Source: Prevotella sp. UBA4376 | Lineage (GTDB): Bacteria > Bacteroidota > Bacteroidia > Bacteroidales > Bacteroidaceae | Direction: 5' to 3' | Assembly: GCA_002391185.1 (NCBI GenBank) | Contig: DGRY01000125.1 | Span: 1-13,306, forward strand | Length of the DNA: 13,306 bases | Shown here: piece after piece, positions 5,577-12,739 of the stretch | Position numbering within the stretch: the first letter of the stretch is position 1 | Layout of the letters: every line of letters begins with the position of its first letter | Notes under the pieces: model-generated | What the model saw: the letters and a program-made list of their open reading frames with translations, nothing else | Told to the model about the DNA's origin: nothing | The model's database searches: none | Position numbers and translations under genes: made by a program

Positions 5577-6266
5577 ATGGCATTCATTGATTATTATAAA
5601 ATTTTAGGTGTTGATAGAAACATCCCTCAGAAGGATGTTAAAATGGCTTATCGTAAGAGAGCAAAGCAGTTTCATCCTGATTTGCACCCTAACGACCCAA
5701 AGGCCAAGGCTAAGTTTCAGGCACTTAACGAAGCTTATGCGGTGATTAACGATCCGGAAAAGCGCAAGAAATACGACCAGTATGGCGAACACTGGAAAGA
5801 AGCTGGTGCTTTTGGCGGCGGTCAAGGTTTTGGCGGCTTTAATGGCGGTGGCGGTAATCCTTTTGAAGGCTTTGACTTTAGCGGTTTTGGCGGTGCTACA
5901 GGTGGCGGATTCTCAAGTTTCTTCAAAGACCTCTTTGGCGGTGGCGGCTTTGGCACCCGAGGCGGTTTCGGAGGCGCACACGAGGCTCAACGACAGAGTT
6001 CAGGACAGATGACTGCCACAGTAAACATCGATATGTACACGGCTCTTCTTGGTGGCGAGGTAATCATTTCGTTGAGCAATGGCAGTAAAGCTAAGTTACG
6101 CATCAAACCCGAAACACAAAATGGCACAAAAGTGCGCTTGCGTGGCAAGGGATACGATAGAGGCGATGGCACTTTTGGCGATCTAATCATCACATATAAT
6201 GTAACATTGCCAACAGGGCTGTCTGAACACCAGAAAGACTTGCTCAGACAGATGAGAGAATCATAA
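5577..6266 (+). CDS. Short DnaJ/CbpA-like J-domain co-chaperone
   Basis: A 229-residue cytoplasmic co-chaperone. Residues 1-70 are a J domain with the HPD motif at 33-35 that stimulates DnaK ATPase, ending in the usual YDQYGEHW. Residues about 78-140 are a Gly/Phe-rich linker. From M145 there is only one C-terminal substrate-binding domain ([30 protein letters not shown]), corresponding best to the second such domain of CbpA. No zinc-finger region is present. CbpA-type proteins are about 300 residues with two C-terminal domains, so this one lacks roughly one domain. The frame is intact, which points to a natural short form rather than a broken gene. The lysozyme gene starts 51 nt downstream with its own promoter. 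ATG 5577 begins directly at the J domain. Confidence 0.9.
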   Translation: MAFIDYYKILGVDRNIPQKDVKMAYRKRAKQFHPDLHPNDPKAKAKFQALNEAYAVINDPEKRKKYDQYGEHWKEAGAFGGGQGFGGFNGGGGNPFEGFDFSGFGGATGGGFSSFFKDLFGGGGFGTRGGFGGAHEAQRQSSGQMTATVNIDMYTALLGGEVIISLSNGSKAKLRIKPETQNGTKVRLRGKGYDRGDGTFGDLIITYNVTLPTGLSEHQKDLLRQMRES

Positions 6267-6280
6267 AAAATAAGCATTTA

Positions 6281-6312
6281 TTTGGTAAAACCACCTATTC
6301 TTCGTATATTTG
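6281..6312 (+). promoter_or_regulatory. Promoter of the lysozyme gene, nearly leaderless
   Basis: TTTG at 6281-6284 and TATATTTG at 6305-6312, 20 bp apart, are perfect matches to both Bacteroidetes promoter elements. The expected start is about 6316-6318, and the ATG is at 6318. The mRNA would therefore have almost no leader. Confidence 0.75.
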
Positions 6313-6317
6313 CATAT

Positions 6318-7019
6318 ATGAAAAAATACGGGTTATTGATATTATTATTCACGACACTATTCTCGATAAACTTAAACGCACAGAACAGCTATATTCAGTG
6401 CGAAGACACCTGTACCCATGTTCATGGCATTGACCTGAGCCACTACCAGGGCGATGTGTTCTGGGAAACAGTGGGCGAAAACACTAAAATGGCATACGTG
6501 TATCTGAAAGCCACAGAAGGAGGTGACAGAATAGACAGCAAATACGAAAGAAATATTGAACTGGCACACAAATACGGATTGAAGGTGGGTAGTTATCACT
6601 TTTTCCGCCCAAAGACAAATCTGGCTACCCAACTCGAAAACTTCAGAACCCAATGTCTGCCAAGCGAACAAGATCTTATTCCAATGATCGACATTGAAAC
6701 AAAAGGCGGCTTATCAACCGAGGAATTCTGCGATTCACTATTTAAATTCCTTGACATGGTTGAAAAGGCATATCGTCAAAAGCCTATTCTTTATACCGGC
6801 ACAAATTTCTACAACCATTACCTCGCAGGAAAGGTTGACGGCTACAAACTAATGATTGCACAATATAGCAGTCGTGAACCTGTGCTTGATGATGGTAATG
6901 ACTACACCGCATGGCAATACACAGCCAAGGGAAGAATCAACGGTATAAACGGATATGTTGACAAAAGCCGTCTTATGGGTAAGCACTCACTAAGAGAGTT
7001 GCGGTTCATACATAGATAA
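6318..7019 (+). CDS. Secreted GH25 lysozyme (muramidase)
   Basis: A 233-residue protein with a signal peptide (residues 1-21, charged MKKY start, hydrophobic core, cleavage probably after NLNA). The rest is a glycoside hydrolase family 25 domain that hydrolyses the MurNAc-GlcNAc bond of peptidoglycan. Key features are GIDLSHYQG with D39, YVYLKATEGG, GSYHFFRP, the catalytic pair D125 and E127 in MIDIET, PILYTGTNFY, and the terminal WQYTAKGRINGINGYVD. C28 and C32 could form a disulfide. No wall-binding domain is present. I chose ATG 6318 over an in-frame TTG at 6282 because the latter lies in the -33 element and would spoil the signal peptide. Its role could be wall remodelling or attack on competitors; no immunity or secretion gene is next to it. 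Confidence 0.93.
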   Translation: MKKYGLLILLFTTLFSINLNAQNSYIQCEDTCTHVHGIDLSHYQGDVFWETVGENTKMAYVYLKATEGGDRIDSKYERNIELAHKYGLKVGSYHFFRPKTNLATQLENFRTQCLPSEQDLIPMIDIETKGGLSTEEFCDSLFKFLDMVEKAYRQKPILYTGTNFYNHYLAGKVDGYKLMIAQYSSREPVLDDGNDYTAWQYTAKGRINGINGYVDKSRLMGKHSLRELRFIHR

Positions 7020-7040
7020 TTAAATAGTAAAGTATTTAAA

Positions 7041-7139
7041 GGAAGTAAAAGGAAGTTATGCCGCTTTCAGCGGCGGAGTTAAAAGACATTTGTCTTCTAA
7101 CTCCTTCTATCTTCTTCTATCTACTTCTAACTTCTTAAA
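7041..7139. repeat. Double-hairpin pyrimidine-tract element before the zinc-ribbon gene
   Basis: Two adjacent hairpins occupy the leader. The first is GCCGCT (7060-7065) with AGCGGC (7069-7074). The second is GGAGTTA plus AAGACA (7075-7088) with TGTCTT plus TAACTCC (7091-7104), with one mismatch. A repetitive CTTCTATCT/CTTCTAACTT tract follows to 7136. Purine-rich GGAAGT units on the left can pair with this tract, so the whole forms a larger imperfect dyad. I see no TAnnTTTG promoter in the 134-bp gap. Confidence 0.65.
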
Positions 7140-7153
7140 GAAAAAAAATAAAC

Positions 7154-8194
7154 ATGGCAATTATTAAATGTCCAGAGTGCGGTCATGATGTTAGTGATCA
7201 GGCACCATTTTGTCCACAATGTGGAGTGAGAATAGCTGGAAACGTTACAACAACGCCACCACCTGTTCCTAATCCCGCTCCAACTGCTACCCCTACTCCA
7301 CAGGCAAACAATGAGGAGCCAAAGAAAAGCAACAAAACAACAATTATTATCAGCATAATTATTGCACTTGTTGTGTGTGGAGCTATGTACTATTTCTACA
7401 GCGATGCGCAGTCATCAAAGGAGAAAGAAGCTTATGAATATGCTATGCAAAGCAGCGACCCTATGGTACTGCAGAGCTATCTCGACACATATCTTGATGC
7501 ACCTGAGGCGCATCGCGACAGCATTCAGGCTCACCTTGGATTGCTGAAAGCTGGTGACGAAGAATGGACTAACGCTTTGGTTAGCGGTTCAAAAGCAGCT
7601 TTAGAGGCTTATCTTGAGAAATACCCTGATTCTCCACACAAATCAGAAGCTAAACACAAGATTGACTCACTCGACTGGGTTACAGCATCAAATCTGAATT
7701 CGGCTGAGGGCTATCAGAAATATTTGGAAGAACACCCAGAAGGCGACTATGTTGACGACGCAAAGGATGGTTTGAAGGGTGTCAAGGCAAAGACTGTATT
7801 ACCTGAGGAAGAAGCAATGATTAACAGCACCTTCCGTACATTCTTCCAAGCTATTAACACACGCGATGAAGCAAGTCTCACATCATGTGTGAGCACACTC
7901 ATGACATCTTTCCTTGGCAAGAGTGATGCTACAAAGAGCGATGTACGCACCTTCCTTCAGAAAATCTACAAAGACGATGTTCAAAGCATGCTATGGCGTC
8001 TGAACAAAGACTATAAGATTGAAAAGAAAGAGGTTGGTGACGATGAATATGAATATACAGTTGAATTCTCGGCTGTTCAGCATGTGGAGTCAACCGACGA
8101 AAGTCGCACAGGTGATAATCACTTCCGCATCCACGCAAAGGTGGGTCCTGATGAAAAAATCACCATGCTGACAATGAAAAAGATTGTTCAATAA
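7154..8194 (+). CDS. Zinc-ribbon, single-TM protein with helical repeats and NTF2-like tail
   Basis: A 346-residue protein. Residues 6-23 are a zinc ribbon with two CPxC knuckles (C6/C9, C20/C23). A Pro/Thr-rich linker (32-60) leads to one membrane helix (62-82). After it come three related helical units at 106-128, 150-171 and 187-207, each with a YL..Y/H-P/L-x-x-P pattern as in TPR-type repeats. Residues about 219-346 resemble an NTF2-like domain (STFRTFFQAINTRDEASL, then alternating beta strands). The likely topology is zinc ribbon inside and repeats outside the inner membrane. The layout recalls TcaA/YvbJ-type proteins of Firmicutes, but this is a topology comparison only. Function is unknown; the repeats suggest an envelope-sensing or scaffolding role. 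Its last codons overlap the convergent oxidoreductase gene by 7 bp. Confidence 0.85.
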   Translation: MAIIKCPECGHDVSDQAPFCPQCGVRIAGNVTTTPPPVPNPAPTATPTPQANNEEPKKSNKTTIIISIIIALVVCGAMYYFYSDAQSSKEKEAYEYAMQSSDPMVLQSYLDTYLDAPEAHRDSIQAHLGLLKAGDEEWTNALVSGSKAALEAYLEKYPDSPHKSEAKHKIDSLDWVTASNLNSAEGYQKYLEEHPEGDYVDDAKDGLKGVKAKTVLPEEEAMINSTFRTFFQAINTRDEASLTSCVSTLMTSFLGKSDATKSDVRTFLQKIYKDDVQSMLWRLNKDYKIEKKEVGDDEYEYTVEFSAVQHVESTDESRTGDNHFRIHAKVGPDEKITMLTMKKIVQ

Positions 8195-9663
8195 AATTCA
8201 TTAGTAGTTACCAAAGCACCAACCAGAACTCCAAGAATACCGTGTGAGTTTATGTTCTGACCTGTGATGAAAAGGTTGGGTACTTTTGTACGATGATGCA
8301 CACGACCGGCAGAGCCAAGTGTAATGTTCTTGGCAAGTCCATACATTGAACCCTCTGCTGTTCCTGTGTAGTCAATATATGTGAGAGGAGTTGAAGTGAA
8401 ATACTCTTTTATTCCCTTACGAAAACCGGGCATATCTCGTTCCATAGTGTCGAGAAGTTGCTCGGCTTTTCTGTGCTTAAATGCTTCATAATCATCGCCT
8501 CGATGACCAACGCGAGTGCCTTCCCACTGTTTCACATCATCATAGCGCATATAACTCATCACAATTCCAGAACGGGCAAACTGTTGGTTTTCTTCATCGC
8601 AAAGATGCATATACAAATAACCTTCTGGCCATGATTCTGAGCTATAGTTTTCGCAATTCCATGGTGTAGAATTTGCATAGCTGAAGAAATTATGGTTCAT
8701 ATACGGCACAGAATTTTCGTTAAAGTGAAGGTAGAGCGAAAATGTACCAACTGTGTTAGGTATAGACGCTACACGTTTACGATATGCAGCACGAAGCATA
8801 CTGCTATCACACAACTTCAACAAAAGTTGAGGGTGAATATCAGCTATATAACTATCAGCTTCATAACGACTACCATCGGCACATACACAAGCCACCGCTC
8901 TTGCATCGTCGCACTCTATGTGTGTAACTTTTTTTCTACAAAGCACTTCAACTCCATATTTATGAAGTGTAGCCAACATTGACTTCACCATTTCATCGCT
9001 TCCGCCTACTATTCTGAATGAACTCTGATTATAGAAGTCCATAACGAAAGCATAAGTAGAGAAAGGTGTTTTGTCTTTCTCTGCCGCAAACAGAGGCAGA
9101 GTACCTACAACCACATTCTTAAGAACAGGGTCGGTGATGAGTGAATCAACAACATCATTGATAGAACGAAGCTGATATTCCATATTTATTGCAGCATCTG
9201 TTTCCGTGTTGCTTAGCGAGTGCATGGAGGAAGCTGCCGAAACCTCCTCTATCACATTCCATAACTTTTCAAGATTAGCCTTCTGTGAAGGAAACTGAGC
9301 TGCAAGAGTAGAAATCCATCTTTCCCTACCTGAAGCAAACTGATAGTGCTTGCCTGCAAGCGAAATAACATCAGAACAATTTTTATCAAGCTGCGATAGT
9401 TTAACTGGTAATGTAGCGTTTGCTCCCAACACTTCAAGATCTGATAGCAAACGATATAATGTTTGTCCCTCTTCGCAAGAACCTATAAAGTGCATGCCCG
9501 TTTCAAACTTTGCACCATGACGGGTGAAACATTGCATGCAACCACCTGGTTGCCAGTTCTGCTCAAGAATAGTGACCTTATAGCCTCGCTTTGCAAGGAT
9601 AATTCCTGAAGCAAGACCGCCCAGTCCCGAACCAATTATTATTATTTTCTTCTTATCAGCCAT
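8188..9663 (-). CDS. FAD-dependent oxidoreductase, CrtI/retinol-saturase-like
   Basis: A 491-residue protein. Residues 7-35 hold a dinucleotide-binding beta-alpha-beta fold (G11-x-G13-x-x-G16, with E34 closing it), followed by QPGGCMQCF and FETGMHFIG, the usual start of phytoene desaturase and all-trans-retinol 13,14-reductase relatives. The C-terminal FAD stretch is NLFITGQNINSHGILGVLVGA. Family members saturate, desaturate or isomerise conjugated polyene chains. No N-terminal signal is seen. The ATG lies four bases after the stop of the exporter-acyltransferase gene, so the two are co-translated. Together with that gene and the upstream glycosyltransferase it fits the end of an aryl-polyene/flexirubin-type cluster, where it may act on the polyene; the actual substrate is inference. 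It is the last gene of the operon and has no room for a terminator before the opposing gene. Confidence 0.88.
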   Translation of the reverse strand: MADKKKIIIIGSGLGGLASGIILAKRGYKVTILEQNWQPGGCMQCFTRHGAKFETGMHFIGSCEEGQTLYRLLSDLEVLGANATLPVKLSQLDKNCSDVISLAGKHYQFASGRERWISTLAAQFPSQKANLEKLWNVIEEVSAASSMHSLSNTETDAAINMEYQLRSINDVVDSLITDPVLKNVVVGTLPLFAAEKDKTPFSTYAFVMDFYNQSSFRIVGGSDEMVKSMLATLHKYGVEVLCRKKVTHIECDDARAVACVCADGSRYEADSYIADIHPQLLLKLCDSSMLRAAYRKRVASIPNTVGTFSLYLHFNENSVPYMNHNFFSYANSTPWNCENYSSESWPEGYLYMHLCDEENQQFARSGIVMSYMRYDDVKQWEGTRVGHRGDDYEAFKHRKAEQLLDTMERDMPGFRKGIKEYFTSTPLTYIDYTGTAEGSMYGLAKNITLGSAGRVHHRTKVPNLFITGQNINSHGILGVLVGALVTTNEFY

Positions 9664-9667
9664 TTCT

Positions 9668-12600
9668 TTATTTTTCTGCCATGCCAGTTACATCACATGT
9701 ATAGCGTGTTTGCAAAGCCCTATAAGGCGCAATATACGAAGGTGTTTCAACACGCTTGCACATTTCGGCATAGTGTTCCTTGTAATGTTTCTGCATTCTA
9801 CGTGTCATAGCTGTTACTTCGGCATTTGCCTTATAGTTTATTTCGCCATCAGCAACGGCGAACGGATTTTTCACCCATTCGGTTGCCGATATACGTTTCC
9901 CCACCTCTATACGCATCTCTCCTTTACGAAGCATGAAATCGCCTTTAGGTAGCACATATCCCTGACCATGAATATACATTGGCAGTATATCTGCACCCAA
10001 ACGATGAGCAAGATAAAAAGCACCCTTATGAAAGCGTAGTATTTCGCAATCAGCAGAGCGTGTGCCCTCTGGAAAAATAACAATACTATAACCTTTACTA
10101 TATAGTTCTTGAAGTTTATCAAGATTCTTGTCTATACCATCGGCTGCAGGAAGGAAATCACCATGATGAAGCACACTGCCATAATATGGGTTATGCCATG
10201 TCCAGTTATTGGTTACTATTAGCATCTTTGGATGAAGCTGCAATATGCTCAATATATCAAAGTGACTCTGGTGATTGCATATTATCACAGCTGGCTTGTC
10301 AAACTTCTCCCCCACTTCATTGATGCAGCGAAAGCGTATTCCTGGCAGACATCTTGTAAGCATGCGAAATGTGCGCATAATGAGTTTATGGAAATGCAAG
10401 CGACGATGCTCGTTATCAGGCAAGACATGGAAATAAAGCCACGTATAAGGAAGTGCACACATAAACATAAATCCTACGAAGAATGTTATTGAGAACAACG
10501 AACGAGCTATTCGAGCAAAGGTATAGGGTAATGGCGAAGGTATGTGCAGAGGCCGTAACTGTTGATGACGCGTAAGCCAACCAAAAAACAACGGTGGAAG
10601 GTAGAATGCCATAATGATAACTGTTGCCATACCGATAACCGTTACGACACCTAATGAGCGAAGAGCCGGATGAGCTGCAAAAACAAGTGTACCTATACCG
10701 ATAAACATCAATATAGCTGAAAACAGAACACTCTGGCGATAGCTTCCAAGGCGCTTGCGTCCTGTGGTATATTCATACATGCAACCTTCTGTAATAAATA
10801 TTGTATAGTCGTCGCCCTGTCCAAAAATAAATGTAGCAAGAATGATATTCACTATATTAAACTGAACACCAAGTAGTTGCATTGCGCCCAATATCCATAA
10901 CCATGCCACAGCAAGAGGCAAGAACGACATTGCTGCAAGTTCTACACTTCCAAAAGAAAGCCACAGAAATAAGAACACTACGAAAGAACACACAAACCCA
11001 ATCCAGTTAAAGGAACTGTTAAGAGAGTCAACAAGCTGTGAAGCAGCATTGTGTGTGTCTGGAAGAGTTGTTTTGCTAAGCAATGGTGAAAGTTGCTTAT
11101 AGCTTTTCGAAGTTGTAGAATTATTGATACTTTCAAGAAAATCAGCAAAGGCATCTTCTTTGAACCCATTAGCCTTACATGCTTCAGAGAATTCTCGTTG
11201 CATTTCAGCTGTCCATACAATTTGTCTACTATATGAAGCCTTCTGTTCTAAAAATGGCTTGGGTGTTGCCGTTTCCTCGCCACTTCCCATGAGAAGAGCC
11301 ATATCAGAACGCTCCTCGGCTGTCATATAATTAATATGCGAGAGGTTGCTGTCAAAACTCGTCTGCAAAGAAAAATAGCCCATTACCATAGTGATAATCA
11401 CCACAAGGGGAATCATCAACTTTTTCACTGCTTTGCCAGAAGGCACATTATGTAGTGCCGACAATATTTTTGAAGGACATTTTATCTCTGGAAATACATT
11501 TCCAGAAGGCATTTTTACAAAAACAGGTAAAACTACAAGTACAAAAAGAATAGTACCAATAAGCATCAAGCCTCCAAAAGCACCAAGATCACGCATTGCT
11601 TCGGCATCAAGAAAAACAAGACAAAGGAAAGCCGCAACTGTAGTGATATTTCCTATGAGCAATGGAGGTACTATCTCGCCCAATGTCTCGCGCACGCTTT
11701 TAGCTTCGCGCATGTGATCAAGAAAATGCAAAGGATAATTTACTGCAATACCAATGATTACAGAACCTATACCTAAAACTATAATTGACACGCTTTCCTT
11801 TATTAGTGCCAAACCTGCTAAGGCAAAGAGAAAACCAAAAAACAGGGAAGCACCTATATAGAGAATATCTTGTAAGCGGCGATAATGCCAAACAAGCAAC
11901 AGCATAATCAACACAATGGCTACACTGGCTGTAAAAAAAGCATCACTCTTTATCTGACGTGCATTACCAACTGCTATTGTAGGTGCACCAACTACCGAAA
12001 GGCGCCATTGTGGATGCTCAGACATAAACTGCTGGCATATATTATGAAGCGAATCAACTATTACACCGTTATTATGTGTTTCGCTTCCACCATAAGGCGA
12101 ACGATACAAAAGCAAGGCGTGCCTGCCATCTTTGGTGAAGAGATAATTGTCATCTACAATCTGAAAACGGCTTCCATAACGACTCAAACGCTTCATCATA
12201 GGGGTATAAAGATGCAGAGGGTCGTGACGTAATATTGGCATCAGCATACCTTGAGAAACAATTAGTTGCTTACGGTTTTCTGCCAGTGTATTTTTAATAT
12301 ACCCTGGGGTGTGGAGAAGAGAGTTGGCGCGCTGAGCCTCCTCTGCAGAAAGCATATATGGAGCATTTGCATAAGCAAACGCCATCATCTCTTCGGCAGA
12401 AGAAGAATTGAATTCGTTCTGTATGCTTTGTAACTTCAACGAAGCTGAAGTAATTTTCTCGTTCACTTCATCAAGCAAAGTCTCTGCCTGTTTGTCATTA
12501 AATGTGCAGGAAGTGTCTTTTTTTGATAGTATAACAGCTATCTCACTTTGGCGCATCATCTGCTGATAAATGCTTGAAGAGTCTTTTTCCTGAGTAGGCA

Positions 12601-12739
12601 AAAAACGAGAGATGTCTTCTTCGTATTTTAATCCAGAAGCAAGAAAAGCCATTATGGCCACAAACACAGACAGTAATATGAATGTAAACTGTCTGTGCTT
12701 GCTTAGAATATCATATATGTGTACGAAAAATCGTGTCAT
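9668..12739 (-). CDS. MMPL/RND exporter fused to a PlsC-type acyltransferase
   Basis: A 1023-residue two-part inner-membrane protein. Residues 1 to about 770 are an RND/MMPL permease in two repeats: TM1 at 18-36, a large periplasmic loop, a membrane cluster from about 267 to 410, then a second loop and cluster containing the acidic GQGDDYTIF motif. A further membrane stretch (SLFSITFFVGFMF) leads to a lysophospholipid-type acyltransferase domain (about 800-1010) with the catalytic H823-x4-D828 in NHQSHFD, FPEGTRS (889-895) and LPMYIHG. All catalytic residues are present. Such fusions are known in Bacteroidetes, some with an added methyltransferase, which is missing here. Likely role: acylating and exporting an aryl-polyene or glycolipid product. 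Its ATG overlaps the glycosyltransferase stop (ATGA), indicating translational coupling. Alternative: a general lipid or hopanoid exporter. Confidence 0.9.
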   Translation of the reverse strand: MTRFFVHIYDILSKHRQFTFILLSVFVAIMAFLASGLKYEEDISRFLPTQEKDSSSIYQQMMRQSEIAVILSKKDTSCTFNDKQAETLLDEVNEKITSASLKLQSIQNEFNSSSAEEMMAFAYANAPYMLSAEEAQRANSLLHTPGYIKNTLAENRKQLIVSQGMLMPILRHDPLHLYTPMMKRLSRYGSRFQIVDDNYLFTKDGRHALLLYRSPYGGSETHNNGVIVDSLHNICQQFMSEHPQWRLSVVGAPTIAVGNARQIKSDAFFTASVAIVLIMLLLVWHYRRLQDILYIGASLFFGFLFALAGLALIKESVSIIVLGIGSVIIGIAVNYPLHFLDHMREAKSVRETLGEIVPPLLIGNITTVAAFLCLVFLDAEAMRDLGAFGGLMLIGTILFVLVVLPVFVKMPSGNVFPEIKCPSKILSALHNVPSGKAVKKLMIPLVVIITMVMGYFSLQTSFDSNLSHINYMTAEERSDMALLMGSGEETATPKPFLEQKASYSRQIVWTAEMQREFSEACKANGFKEDAFADFLESINNSTTSKSYKQLSPLLSKTTLPDTHNAASQLVDSLNSSFNWIGFVCSFVVFLFLWLSFGSVELAAMSFLPLAVAWLWILGAMQLLGVQFNIVNIILATFIFGQGDDYTIFITEGCMYEYTTGRKRLGSYRQSVLFSAILMFIGIGTLVFAAHPALRSLGVVTVIGMATVIIMAFYLPPLFFGWLTRHQQLRPLHIPSPLPYTFARIARSLFSITFFVGFMFMCALPYTWLYFHVLPDNEHRRLHFHKLIMRTFRMLTRCLPGIRFRCINEVGEKFDKPAVIICNHQSHFDILSILQLHPKMLIVTNNWTWHNPYYGSVLHHGDFLPAADGIDKNLDKLQELYSKGYSIVIFPEGTRSADCEILRFHKGAFYLAHRLGADILPMYIHGQGYVLPKGDFMLRKGEMRIEVGKRISATEWVKNPFAVADGEINYKANAEVTAMTRRMQKHYKEHYAEMCKRVETPSYIAPYRALQTRYTCDVTGMAEK

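Noticed and set aside
6282..6317. TTG start giving a 12-residue extension of the lysozyme
   Set aside because: It overlaps the -33 promoter element and would place extra residues before a normal signal peptide.
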